Source of the DNA: Pacificitalea manganoxidans
Lineage (GTDB): Bacteria > Pseudomonadota > Alphaproteobacteria > Rhodobacterales > Rhodobacteraceae
DNA length: 64,000 bases
Assembly: GCF_002504165.1 (NCBI RefSeq)
Contig: NZ_CP021404.1
Coordinates: 1,054,001-1,118,000 of the forward strand
Direction: 5' to 3'
This document shows, piece after piece, positions 1-8,819 of this stretch. A model generated the notes under the pieces. It was not told the origin of the DNA, did not search any database, and saw only the letters and a list, made by a program, of their open reading frames with translations. The position numbers and the translations under genes were made by a program. Each line of letters begins with the position of its first letter. Position 1 is the stretch's first letter.

Positions 1-68
1 AGCCGAGGCCATCCGATACCGGCAAGGCAGTCGCCGCAGGCGCGCGCGACCGCCCGACCGGCCCGGAG

Positions 69-1289
69 TTACGCCTGCCAGCGGCCTTCGAAATCCTCCG
101 GGATCAGCAGATTGCGGCGGCTCAATTGGTCCACCCGCGTCTGACCGCAGAGCGCCATCGTCAGATCGAACTCCCGTTGCAGGATTTCCAGCGCGCGGGT
201 CACGCCCCGCTGGCCCATCGCGCCCAAACCATAGATATAGGCGCGTCCGATCATCGTGCCTTTCGCACCCATTGCGACCGCCTTCAGAATGTCCTGCCCG
301 GAGCGGATGCCGCTATCGAGGAACACCTCGCACCGGTCGCCCACGGCATCGAGGATCTGCGGCAGCATCCGGATCGAACTGAGCGCCCCATCGAGTTGCC
401 GTCCGCCGTGGTTCGACACCACGATCGCATCGGCGTCAAGTTCGGCGGCGCGGCGGGCGTCATCGGCGTCCAGAATGCCCTTCAGAATCACGGTGCCGTC
501 CCATTTCTCCATCAGCCGGGCGACCTTTGACCAGTCCAGCGTCAGGTCGAACTGCTGCGCCGTCCATGCCATCAACGACGAGGGATCGTCGACGCCCTTC
601 ACATGGCCCACGATATTGCCGAAACCGCGCCGCTCCGTGCGCAGCATATCCAGCCCCCACGACCATTTCATCGCAAGATTGGCGAGCGTCGCAGGCGACA
701 TTTTGGGCGGGGCGGAGAGGCCGTTCTTCAGGTCGCGGTGCCGTTGGCCCAGCAGTTGCAGGTCCAGCGTGATGACCAGCGCCGAACAGCCCGCCGCGCG
801 CGCCCGCGCGATCAGACGATCAACGTAGTCTTCGTCCTTCATCGTGTAGAGCTGAAACCAGAACGGCGCGGTGGTGTGCTGCGCCACATCTTCGATGGAA
901 CAAATCGACATGGTCGACAGCGTATAAGGCACGCCGAATTTCTCGGCGGCCTTGGCGGCGAGGATCTCGCCATCGGCATGCTGCATCCCGGTCATGCCCA
1001 CGGGGGCCAGCGCGACCGGCAGTGTCACATCGTGCCCGACCATCTGTGTCGCGGTGCTGCGGTTGGACATGTCCACCGCCACCTTCTGCCGCAGACGGAT
1101 CAGGTCAAAGTCAGAACTGTTCTCGCGGAAGGTCTGTTCGCTCCAGCTTCCGGATTCGCAATAGTCCCAGAACATCCGCGGGGCGCGGCGGCGGTGCATC
1201 CGGCGCAGGTCTTCGATCTCGGTCACGACCGGGTCGGGCAGCCAGCCTGCGGGCACTACGCTGTTGAGATATTCATGAATGACCGACAT
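69..1289 (-). CDS. lldD: FMN-dependent L-lactate dehydrogenase / alpha-hydroxy-acid oxidase
   Basis: This enzyme oxidises L-lactate or a related 2-hydroxy acid to the 2-oxo acid with FMN and, in the dehydrogenase branch, passes electrons to the respiratory chain. The 406-residue protein is a single FMN TIM-barrel. The catalytic and FMN signature SNHGGRQLD lies at residues 292-300, with His294 as the expected base; FWFQLY (143-148) and the flavin lysine in ILKGI (268-272) also fit. ATG at 1289 is chosen over the in-frame start at 1346 because GAAGGGG sits six bases upstream and the residues before it look unrelated to the family. The gene stands alone. The exact substrate (lactate, glycolate or mandelate) cannot be fixed from sequence. 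Confidence 0.9.
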   Translation of the reverse strand: MSVIHEYLNSVVPAGWLPDPVVTEIEDLRRMHRRRAPRMFWDYCESGSWSEQTFRENSSDFDLIRLRQKVAVDMSNRSTATQMVGHDVTLPVALAPVGMTGMQHADGEILAAKAAEKFGVPYTLSTMSICSIEDVAQHTTAPFWFQLYTMKDEDYVDRLIARARAAGCSALVITLDLQLLGQRHRDLKNGLSAPPKMSPATLANLAMKWSWGLDMLRTERRGFGNIVGHVKGVDDPSSLMAWTAQQFDLTLDWSKVARLMEKWDGTVILKGILDADDARRAAELDADAIVVSNHGGRQLDGALSSIRMLPQILDAVGDRCEVFLDSGIRSGQDILKAVAMGAKGTMIGRAYIYGLGAMGQRGVTRALEILQREFDLTMALCGQTRVDQLSRRNLLIPEDFEGRWQA

Positions 1290-1503
1290 CGTGTGCCCCT
1301 TCGCGTTTGGTGCGAAAACCTTACCAATCCGGGCGGAGGGGCGCAATCGGGCTCATGGGGGTGCGACAGCGTTTAGACGCCGCGCAAGGCCGCAGCCTTG
1401 GCGATCTGGTTCTGAGCACTTGAGTAGGGAGCAAGGCCGGAGGGGACGCGCCAGGGCACGGGGCCCGGCGCGTAGCATCGCGCCACCCGTCACAGCGGTG
1501 TCG

Positions 1504-2295
1504 CTAGGCCCGGTGCGCCCCAGCGGCGAGCGATGCGACATAGTCGAGCACTTCCGCAGCCGGGCGACCTTCGGCGATCTTGCCGACAATGGCCGACCCT
1601 ACGACCGCACCATCGGCCACGGCGGCCATGCTTTCGGCGGCTTCGGGGGTGCGGATGCCGAACCCGACGATGACCGGCAGATCGGTGCTGGCCTTGATGC
1701 GGGTGATTTCCGGCGCGACGTCCCCGGCTTGCGCTTCTGCGGAGCCGGTAATGCCGGTGATCGAAACGTAGTAGACAAAGCCAGAGGTGTTTTCGAGCAC
1801 CTTGGGCAGGCGCTTATCATCCGTCGTGGGGGTGGCAAGGCGGATGAAGTTCAGCCCGGCCTTCTGCGCGGGGATGCACAGTTCGTCATCCTCTTCGGGG
1901 GGGAGGTCCACGACGATCAGACCATCGATCCCGGCCTCTGCCGCGTCGCGGAGAAAGGTGTCGACCCCGCGCGAATAGATCGGGTTGTAATAGCCCATCA
2001 TGACGATGGGGGTAGTGCTGTCGGTCTCGCGGAACGCCCGGGCCAGATCGAGCGTCTTTTGCAGGGTCATGCCGCCTTCCAGCGCGCGCTGACCGGCCAA
2101 CTGAATGGTCGGGCCATCGGCCATCGGATCGGTAAAGGGCAGCCCCAGTTCGATAATGTCGACCCCGGCGCCGGGCAGACCTTTCACGATCTCCAGCGAG
2201 CGGTCGTAATCGGGATCTCCCGCCATGACATAGGCTACGAAAGCCTTGCGGCCCTCGGATTGAAGGCGGGCGAATGTATCGTCGATCCGGGTCAT
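1504..2295 (-). CDS. trpA: Tryptophan synthase alpha chain
   Basis: TrpA cleaves indole-3-glycerol phosphate to indole and glyceraldehyde 3-phosphate; indole then passes to TrpB. The 263-residue TIM-barrel has both catalytic acids at canonical positions, Glu49 in DIIELGLPF and Asp60 in DPMADGP. The phosphate-binding loop GFGIRTPE is present near residue 211. ATG at 2295 is preceded by GAGAGGAC; the longer in-frame extension up to 2448 overlaps the upstream gene and is not TrpA-like. No trpB or trpF lies beside it here, so the trp genes are split in this genome. The upstream VOC gene on the same strand ends about 120 bp away and may or may not share a transcript. Confidence 0.95.
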   Translation of the reverse strand: MTRIDDTFARLQSEGRKAFVAYVMAGDPDYDRSLEIVKGLPGAGVDIIELGLPFTDPMADGPTIQLAGQRALEGGMTLQKTLDLARAFRETDSTTPIVMMGYYNPIYSRGVDTFLRDAAEAGIDGLIVVDLPPEEDDELCIPAQKAGLNFIRLATPTTDDKRLPKVLENTSGFVYYVSITGITGSAEAQAGDVAPEITRIKASTDLPVIVGFGIRTPEAAESMAAVADGAVVGSAIVGKIAEGRPAAEVLDYVASLAAGAHRA

Positions 2296-2417
2296 GAAGT
2301 CCTCTCGCTCTGGCCTGCCCGGTTTGGCCATTTTGCGGGCGAAAGGCAATGGGGCGCGGTCAGATCGCCGCGCCCCCGTGGTAGCGGGCCTGCGTTCAGG
2401 CCCATGGTCGCGGTGGA

Positions 2418-2822
2418 TCAGGCCTCGTCGCCGACGCCGACCATCCACTGGATGCCGAATTTGTCGGTCAGGGTGCCAAAGCCGGGCGACCAGAAGGTTT
2501 CGTGAAACTCCATCTGCTTTTCGCCGCCCTCGGCCAGCGCTTCGAACACGCGGCGGGCGGTGTCGACGGAGCCGTAGTTCAGCGACAGCGACATGCCCTT
2601 GACCTTTGGCGTGGCCGCGTCGCGGTTGTCAGAGGCAAAGATCGGCCCCACGGGCGTCATCAGCGCGCCATGCATGATCTTGTCGGAACTCGGCACTTCG
2701 GCCTCGGGCGGGGCCTCGGAGAAACGCATCTTCTGGGTGATTTCGCCACCGATTGCGGAAACGTAGAAATCCAGCGCCTCTTCGCAGTCGCCATCGAAGA
2801 ATAGGTAGGGGGTCAGGGACAT
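2418..2822 (-). CDS. VOC superfamily protein, PhnB-like
   Basis: The 134-residue protein has the compact PhnB/3-dmu-9_3-mt version of the vicinal-oxygen-chelate fold: an N-terminal [14 protein letters not shown] half and a C-terminal half ending in the conserved [15 protein letters not shown]. Relatives are small soluble dimers of mostly unknown function. The PhnB name comes from a phosphonate locus, but no phosphonate genes are present here. The ATG at 2822 follows a good ribosome site (revcomp of cctcctt, GGAGG). It lies just upstream of trpA on the same strand. The family is clear; the substrate is unknown. Confidence 0.85.
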   Translation of the reverse strand: MSLTPYLFFDGDCEEALDFYVSAIGGEITQKMRFSEAPPEAEVPSSDKIMHGALMTPVGPIFASDNRDAATPKVKGMSLSLNYGSVDTARRVFEALAEGGEKQMEFHETFWSPGFGTLTDKFGIQWMVGVGDEA

Positions 2823-2990
2823 GGGGTCCTCCTTGCGGTTGCTGTCGCCTCAACGCGGCGCGGGCGATTCGGGTCCGGGCGCGGGGGCGGAGGGTGCCCG
2901 CACGGGTCCGGCGGATGAGGGGCGGCTCCGGCTTGCATGCGCGCAGGCACGCCCGTAGAAGGCGCCAAACCTATGCAGGAGTGATGGATC

Positions 2991-4088
2991 ATGGGCTTCA
3001 AGACCGGGATCGTGGGCCTGCCCAATGTGGGCAAATCGACGCTGTTCAACGCGCTGACCCGCACCGCAGCGGCGCAGGCGGCGAATTTTCCGTTCTGCAC
3101 GATCGAGCCGAATGTCGGTGAAGTCGCGGTGCCCGATGCCCGGCTCGACACGCTGGCGAAAATCGCGGCCTCCAAACAGATCATCCCGACGCGGATGACC
3201 TTTGTGGACATTGCCGGGCTGGTGAAGGGCGCAAGCAAGGGCGAAGGGCTGGGCAACCAGTTTCTGGCCAACATCCGCGAATGCGACGCCATCGCCCATG
3301 TGCTGCGCTGTTTCGAAGACGGCGACGTCACCCATGTCGAAGGCCGGGTGAACCCGGTCGAGGACGCGGAAACCATCGAAACCGAACTGATGCTGGCCGA
3401 TATGGAAAGCATCGAAAAACGCCTGCAAGGTCTGACCCGTAAGGTGCGCGGCGGCGACAAGGAAGCGATCGCGCAGGAGCGCCTGCTGAAAGCCGCGCTT
3501 GCCGCGCTGGAGCAGGGCCAGCCCGCCCGCACGGTCGAGGTGGATGCCGAGGATCGCAAGGCCTGGGCCATGCTGCAACTGCTGACCTCCAAGCCGATCC
3601 TCTATGTCTGCAACGTGGCCGAGGATGAGGCCGCGACCGGCAACGCCCATTCCGACGCGGTGGCGAAGATGGCCGCCGAACAGGGGGCCGCGAGCGTGGT
3701 GATTTCCGCCCGGATCGAGGAGGAGATCAGCCAGCTTGATGCCGATGAGGCCGACATGTTCCTAGAGGAGCTGGGCCTGCAGGAAGCCGGGCTCGACCGG
3801 CTGATCCGCGCGGGCTACGAGTTGCTGGGCCTTCAGACCTATTTCACCGTCGGTCCCAAGGAAGCCCGCGCATGGACCATCCGCGCAGGCACGCTGGCCC
3901 CGCAGGCCGCCGGTGTCATCCACGGCGATTTCGAGCGTGGGTTCATCCGTGCCGAAACCATCGCTTACGATGACTTTACCGCGCTGGGCGGGGAGCAGGG
4001 CGCGAAGGACGCGGGCAAGATGCGGGTCGAGGGCAAAAGCTACCTCGTGAAGGACGGCGACGTCCTGCATTTCCTGTTCAACGCCTGA
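2991..4088 (+). CDS. ychF: Redox-responsive ribosome-binding ATPase YchF (Obg family)
   Basis: YchF (OLA1 in eukaryotes) is an Obg-like P-loop NTPase that prefers ATP, binds ribosomes and negatively affects oxidative-stress resistance. The 365-residue length is typical. The P-loop GLPNVGKST is at residues 9-17, followed by NFPFCTIEPN. The G3 motif DIAGLVKGASKGEGLGNQFL lies around residues 67-86, a coiled-coil insertion follows, and a C-terminal TGS domain ends in GKSYLVKDGDVLHFLFN. ATG at 2991 follows GGAG at 2979-2982. A strong inverted repeat lies directly after the stop. Confidence 0.97.
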   Translation: MGFKTGIVGLPNVGKSTLFNALTRTAAAQAANFPFCTIEPNVGEVAVPDARLDTLAKIAASKQIIPTRMTFVDIAGLVKGASKGEGLGNQFLANIRECDAIAHVLRCFEDGDVTHVEGRVNPVEDAETIETELMLADMESIEKRLQGLTRKVRGGDKEAIAQERLLKAALAALEQGQPARTVEVDAEDRKAWAMLQLLTSKPILYVCNVAEDEAATGNAHSDAVAKMAAEQGAASVVISARIEEEISQLDADEADMFLEELGLQEAGLDRLIRAGYELLGLQTYFTVGPKEARAWTIRAGTLAPQAAGVIHGDFERGFIRAETIAYDDFTALGGEQGAKDAGKMRVEGKSYLVKDGDVLHFLFNA

Positions 4089-4096
4089 TTGGACCT

Positions 4097-4129
4097 CCAG
4101 CCTGCGCCGCGTCCGTGCGCGCAGGCTGG
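4097..4129. terminator. Inverted repeat between convergent ychF and xerC
   Basis: Eleven-base perfect arms (4097-4107 CCAGCCTGCGC, and 4119-4129) flank an 11-base loop, nine bases after the ychF stop and between convergent genes. There is no T-run, so an intrinsic terminator is only likely, not certain. Confidence 0.5.
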
Positions 4130-4178
4130 CGCTGTGCCCGACGGCGCGCCTCATCGACGGCGCCGGATGCGGGGTGGC

Positions 4179-5183
4179 TCAATCCTTGCCGCGCCGCGCC
4201 AGCGGATGTGCGTTGTCGTAGACCTCCATCAGCCGCGCCGTATCGACGGAGGTGTAGCCTTGTGTCGTCGCCAGCGAGGCATGGCCGAGCAACTCCTGAA
4301 TCGCGCGCAGATCACCGCCTGCTTCCAACAGATGGGTGGCAAAGCTGTGGCGCATGGCGTGGGGCGTTGCGGTCGCGGGCAGGCCCAGTTGCATGCGCGC
4401 GTTTTCCATCACCTTGGCGATGGCGCGGGGGTTGAGCCGTCCGCCGCGTGTGCCCCGAAACAGCGGCTCATCGGCGGTCATCTCGAACGGGGCCAGCGCG
4501 ACATAGGCGGCGACCGCATCGCGGGCCGGGCCGATCACCGGCACCACCCGTTCGCGCCCGCCCTTGCCGGTGATGCGCAGAACGTCGGGCAGGGGGGAGG
4601 CATCGCCGTTCAGGCCCAGTGCTTCGGAAATCCGCAGCCCGCAGCCGTATAGCACCGTCACCACCGCCGCGTCGCGGGCGCCGATCCAGCTGGTCTGAGA
4701 CTGCACTTCGACCGTGTCGATCATCGCACGGGCGGCATCGCGCGCCAGCGGGCGGGGCAAGCGGCGTTGGAACCGGGGCGCGCGGGTGGTCAATACCGGC
4801 GTCGCGTCGAACCCGTCGCGGTCGGCAAGCCATGCGACAAACCCCTTTACCGCCGACAACTGCCGCGCAAGCGACCGCGCCTGCACGCCGCGCGCGCGCT
4901 CATGCGCCATCCATGCGCGCATGTCGCTGGTGCTGAGCCGACCCATCGCCGCCGGGCCAAGCCCTTCGCCCAGATGCCCGACGAGAAATGCGAGAAACCC
5001 CAGCAGATCGGCGCGGTAGGCGGTGACGGTGGCCTCGGCTGCGTTGTCGAGCGCACGGCGCTGGGTCAGCCAGCGGTCCAGCGCATCGCGCATGCCGGGC
5101 GATACCTGCAACGCCACCGCGCCCCGGGCGGCGCGCGAGGCGGGGGCTGCGTCGGCGGTCCGGGGCGGGCGAGGTGCGGTCAC
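4179..5183 (-). CDS. xerC: Tyrosine recombinase XerC
   Basis: XerC acts with XerD at the chromosomal dif site to resolve chromosome dimers. Counting from GTG 5183 the protein has 334 residues: an N-terminal SAM-like core-binding domain (about 30-120) and a C-terminal catalytic domain. The complete catalytic set is visible: Arg184 in CGLRISEAL, Lys207 in TGKGGRE, His275-x-x-Arg278 in HAMRHSF, His301 in LLGHAS and the nucleophile Tyr310 in TQGYTSVD. The GTG start lies five bases beyond the TAA of the DUF484 gene, so the two are probably translationally coupled; a longer in-frame start at 5231 would overlap DUF484. This is a housekeeping recombinase, not an integrase of a mobile element. Confidence 0.93.
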   Translation of the reverse strand: MTAPRPPRTADAAPASRAARGAVALQVSPGMRDALDRWLTQRRALDNAAEATVTAYRADLLGFLAFLVGHLGEGLGPAAMGRLSTSDMRAWMAHERARGVQARSLARQLSAVKGFVAWLADRDGFDATPVLTTRAPRFQRRLPRPLARDAARAMIDTVEVQSQTSWIGARDAAVVTVLYGCGLRISEALGLNGDASPLPDVLRITGKGGRERVVPVIGPARDAVAAYVALAPFEMTADEPLFRGTRGGRLNPRAIAKVMENARMQLGLPATATPHAMRHSFATHLLEAGGDLRAIQELLGHASLATTQGYTSVDTARLMEVYDNAHPLARRGKD

Positions 5184-5187
5184 CGGC

Positions 5188-5934
5188 TTAGCCCAGCCAG
5201 CGCCGCATCTGCCGTTCGAACACCCCCCCAAAGAAGGTCAGCAGGTCGGTGCCCTGCGCGGGCGTGAATTGATGCGGGTCTTCGGCCCCGAGCGCGAGCA
5301 GACCGGGCAGGCGATCCTCGCCCAGATCCAGACGCAGCAGCGCCTCGGAGCGGATCCAGTTGCCGCGCTCGCCATAGACGGCCTCGCCCTCCGGGGTGGC
5401 CTGCCGCAGCGTGACGGGGCGGATCGGCTGGCGACCGCGCGGGCCGGTCAGATAGGCGTCGATGAAGCCGGGGCGCACCACGGCCAGCACATCGCCAAGC
5501 CGTTCGATGCTGCCGGGGTCTTCGGGATGGTCGGTTTCCAGAACCAGCCGGATCGAATCGACGCGCAGGATGGTCGCGACCTCGGTGCCCAGATTGCGCA
5601 GAAACGCCTCGAACCCGGTGGGGTCGAGCATGGCCAGAATCGCACGGTGCACCTGATTGGTCCCGGCAAGGTTGTCATACGCCGCCGCAATGACGGACCG
5701 ATGCGTGTCCTCCAGCCGGTCCAGCCGGGCCTCCAGCCGTTCCATCGCAATCCCGCGCAGATCGACGATGTTGCCGCCCATCGCCTTTTCGTTGGCGGCG
5801 ATCAGCGCGCGCATGATGCGATGGTCCTCCAGCACCAGATCGGGCTGGGCCAAGATCCGCGCGCGCAACGCGTCCTGTTCGGGATCGCTGCCCGCGGCGT
5901 CTTCCGCCTTGGGGGAGGGGCCTGCACTGTTCAT
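5188..5934 (-). CDS. DUF484 family protein
   Basis: The 248-residue protein belongs to DUF484, a GAF-like family usually encoded directly upstream of xerC, as here. The N-terminal part (about 20-70) contains the conserved QPDLVLEDHRIMRALIAANE stretch. A short coiled coil follows, then a GAF-like domain from about residue 100 to the conserved LLTFFGGVFERQMRRWL end. ATG 5934 has AAAGGATCACC upstream and matches the family N-terminus; the in-frame extension to 6129 is Arg/Pro-rich shadow sequence. Its role with XerC is inferred only from conserved pairing. Confidence 0.88.
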   Translation of the reverse strand: MNSAGPSPKAEDAAGSDPEQDALRARILAQPDLVLEDHRIMRALIAANEKAMGGNIVDLRGIAMERLEARLDRLEDTHRSVIAAAYDNLAGTNQVHRAILAMLDPTGFEAFLRNLGTEVATILRVDSIRLVLETDHPEDPGSIERLGDVLAVVRPGFIDAYLTGPRGRQPIRPVTLRQATPEGEAVYGERGNWIRSEALLRLDLGEDRLPGLLALGAEDPHQFTPAQGTDLLTFFGGVFERQMRRWLG

Positions 5935-6441
5935 CGGTGATCCTTTGCCGCCTGTGGCGCGTCTTGGTCTCGTCTGCTCGACGGTCGCGCCCGGATCTGC
6001 TGCCCGGATCACGACGACGCTTGGCCTGTTCTTTCGTGTGTCGCCAGTCTGTAGCCCCGCCGGGTGCCGGTGCCATCCTCGCTCAGTGGCGGAACGACAG
6101 GAGAACGGGGGTAGGTCCGTTTTGCCCAATTGCCCCCGCCCGCGTCCAGAGAATTATGGCGCGGACCGCGCGGAAACCCGTCATTTTCACCCAACCGGTG
6201 GCGCGCCCGCCACAACCTGTGCGCGTTTTCGCGGGCTTTTCCCCATATATGGGGGCGTTGGCGGCGGCAGCGCGGCTGTCGGGGCGGGTCGCAAGGCGGG
6301 TTCGGGGACGCGCGCGGTTGATGTCGCGCGGCACTGGGATAAAAGACAGGCCATGATTGCGTGCCCCCGATGCCATCCTTGCCCTGCAACCGGCCTTAGC
6401 CGCCCGGCCGTGCCGCCTCGCACGCCGTCCAAGGGCGTGTC
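5935..6441. other. Intergenic region between divergent DUF484-xerC and priA
   Basis: About 500 bp with no convincing gene. It must hold both divergent promoters. The one conspicuous element is the palindrome at 6241-6254. Short open frames here have no family-like sequence and no ribosome sites. Confidence 0.5.
6241..6254. promoter_or_regulatory. Perfect 14-bp palindrome CCCCATATATGGGG
   Basis: The palindrome is uninterrupted and has an AT-rich centre inside otherwise very GC-rich DNA, preceded by TTTT. It lies about 190 bp before priA and 300 bp before the DUF484 start. It could be an operator or a promoter element; no cognate regulator can be named. Confidence 0.35.
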
Positions 6442-8712
6442 ATGAGCAGCGGTGATCTGTTTGGCGACGGCGGCACCGGCGATGACCGCGCGCCTGACCT
6501 GCTGCATCCCGGTATCCCCGACCGTGACGGGCTGTTCCCCGAAGGCGCGTTGGTCGGCGTGCTGACGACGCAGCCGCTCGACCGGCTGCTGGATTACAAA
6601 TCCCCACCCGGCGGGTGCGCGCCCGGCGATCATGTCGAGGTGCCGCTCGGCCCGCGCAAGGTGCATGGCGTGGTCTGGGGGCCGGGGGCGGGTGGCTTCG
6701 ACCCGGCGAAGGTGCGCGCGGTGTCGCGGGTGCTCGACATCACGCCGATGCGCGAGGAGATGCACCAGTTTCTGGGCCGCGCCGCCGATTACACGCTAAC
6801 GCCGATGCCCGCGATGCTGCGGCTCGCCACCCGCGCGCCGGGGCTGACCGACGCGCCCGCCGCGCGCAAGATCTACCGCCCCGGCGCCACCCGCCCCGAG
6901 CGGATGACCGATGCGCGCCGCCGGGTGCTGGAGGTGCTCGACGATCATGGCGGGCTGGCCTTCACGCTGGGCGAACTGTCGGAGATGGCAGGCGTGACAT
7001 CGTCGGTGGTGAAGGGGTTGGTCAAACTCGGCGCGGTGGCGGAGGAGGACGCGCCCCGCGATCTGCCCTATCCCCGGCTGGACCCCGGCCTGCCCGGTGT
7101 GGCGCTGAGCGCGGCGCAGGCGGCGGGCGCGGAAAGCCTGCGCCAAGCGATGCGCGCAGGCGGCTACGGCACCACGATGCTGAAGGGTGTCACCGGTTCC
7201 GGCAAGACCGAGGTCTATCTGGAGGCGGTCGCGGAATGTCTGGCGCAGGGGCGACAGGCGTTGGTGCTGCTGCCGGAGATCGCGCTGTCGGCGGAGTTCT
7301 TGACGCGGGTCGAGGCGCGGTTCGGCGCGCGGCCTGCCGAATGGCATAGCGGTGTGACCACGACCGAGCGGCGCCGCTGCTGGAAAATGGTCGCCGAAGG
7401 CGGCGCGCAATTGGTGGTCGGCGCGCGCTCCGCGCTGTTCCTGCCGTTCCGCGATCTGGGGCTGATCGTCGTCGATGAGGAGCATGACACCTCCTACAAG
7501 CAGGAGGACGGGGTGCTCTATAACGCCCGCGACATGGCGGTGCTGCGGGCGGCGTGTTGTTCGGCGCGGGTGATCCTTGCCTCCGCCACGCCGTCGCTGG
7601 AGACATGGGCCAATGCCGAGGCCGGGAAATACGACCGGGTCGAGCTTGGCGCGCGGTTCGGCCGGTCGGTCCTGCCGGACATGGACGCCATCGACATGCG
7701 GGACGAGGATCTGGCCGCCGGGCACTGGATTTCGCCCACGCTGGCAAGCGCGATTGGCGCGCGGATCGAGGCGGGCGAGCAATCGCTGCTGTTCCTCAAT
7801 CGCCGGGGCTACGCGCCGGTGACGATCTGCCGGGCCTGCGGGCATCAGATCGGCTGCGATCATTGCGACGCGCGCATGGTCGAGCACCGGTTTCAAAAAC
7901 GGCTGGTCTGTCATCAATGCGGCGAAAGCAAACCCGTCCCCGAAAAATGCCCCTCCTGCGATGTCGAGGGTAAGCTCGCCCCCGTCGGCCCCGGTGTGGA
8001 GCGCATGGCCGAGGAGGTGGCAGCGGCTTTCCCTGAGGCGCGGGTCGCGGTACTGTCCTCGGATTTGTTTAGCTCCGCCCGCGCGCTGAAGGAGACCATC
8101 GCCGCGATTGCCGCCGGGGGCGCCGACATCATCATCGGAACGCAACTGGTGGCCAAGGGGCATAACTTCCCGCTGTTGACGCTGGTGGGGGTGATCGATG
8201 CGGATCTGGGGCTGCAAGGGTCGGACCTGCGCGCTGCCGAGCGCACGTTTCAACTGATGCGGCAGGTCGCGGGCCGGGCGGGGCGGGCCGAACGCCCCGG
8301 TGCCGCGCTGTTGCAGACATTCCAGCCGGAACACCCGGTGATCCGGGCAATCCTCGGCGGTGATGAGGAAGCGTTCTGGCGCGCCGAGGCCGAAACCCGG
8401 CGTCAGGCCGGTGTGCCGCCCTATGGCCGGATGGCGGGGATCATCCTTAGTTCCCCCGATGTGCAGGAGGTGTTCGATCTGGGCGCGGCAATGGCGCGAC
8501 AGGACGGGCCGCTGCGCCGGATCGGCGCGCAAGTGTTCGGTCCCGCGCCCGCGCCCATCGCCCGTATCCGAGGCCGCCACCGCGTGCGATTGCTGGTCAA
8601 AGCCGAAAAGCAGGCGCCGTTGCAGGCCGCGCTCGCCGAATGGATCGCTCAGTTCCGGCGCGGGGCGAACCTGCGGCTGGCAGTGGATATCGATCCGCAA
8701 AGCTTCTTCTGA
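6442..8712 (+). CDS. priA: Primosomal protein N' (replication restart helicase PriA)
   Basis: PriA recognises stalled forks and D-loops, unwinds DNA 3' to 5' and loads the replicative helicase. The 756-residue protein has the N-terminal 3'-DNA-binding domain (about 30-125), then Walker A GVTGSGKTE at 249-257 and the DEEH box in VVDEEHDTSYK near 344. Paired CxxC zinc-binding clusters occupy about residues 455-510, followed by the helicase C-domain with motif VAGRAGRAERPG. ATG 6442 gives a normal length. The gene stands alone on the plus strand. Confidence 0.96.
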   Translation: MSSGDLFGDGGTGDDRAPDLLHPGIPDRDGLFPEGALVGVLTTQPLDRLLDYKSPPGGCAPGDHVEVPLGPRKVHGVVWGPGAGGFDPAKVRAVSRVLDITPMREEMHQFLGRAADYTLTPMPAMLRLATRAPGLTDAPAARKIYRPGATRPERMTDARRRVLEVLDDHGGLAFTLGELSEMAGVTSSVVKGLVKLGAVAEEDAPRDLPYPRLDPGLPGVALSAAQAAGAESLRQAMRAGGYGTTMLKGVTGSGKTEVYLEAVAECLAQGRQALVLLPEIALSAEFLTRVEARFGARPAEWHSGVTTTERRRCWKMVAEGGAQLVVGARSALFLPFRDLGLIVVDEEHDTSYKQEDGVLYNARDMAVLRAACCSARVILASATPSLETWANAEAGKYDRVELGARFGRSVLPDMDAIDMRDEDLAAGHWISPTLASAIGARIEAGEQSLLFLNRRGYAPVTICRACGHQIGCDHCDARMVEHRFQKRLVCHQCGESKPVPEKCPSCDVEGKLAPVGPGVERMAEEVAAAFPEARVAVLSSDLFSSARALKETIAAIAAGGADIIIGTQLVAKGHNFPLLTLVGVIDADLGLQGSDLRAAERTFQLMRQVAGRAGRAERPGAALLQTFQPEHPVIRAILGGDEEAFWRAEAETRRQAGVPPYGRMAGIILSSPDVQEVFDLGAAMARQDGPLRRIGAQVFGPAPAPIARIRGRHRVRLLVKAEKQAPLQAALAEWIAQFRRGANLRLAVDIDPQSFF

Positions 8713-8819
8713 CGGCGCGGGCCGGGGCGGGGATTGCGGCGAGAGTATTTCAGGCAAATCTAAGCGGGGCGCGCAAAACGGGCTTCCGTAGACATATGTT
8801 TCCGGCATAGATCAGAGGC

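Noticed and set aside
4179-5183. Integrase of a mobile element
   Set aside because: Catalytic layout, length and pairing with DUF484 all fit housekeeping XerC, and no attachment site, tRNA target or accessory genes flank it.
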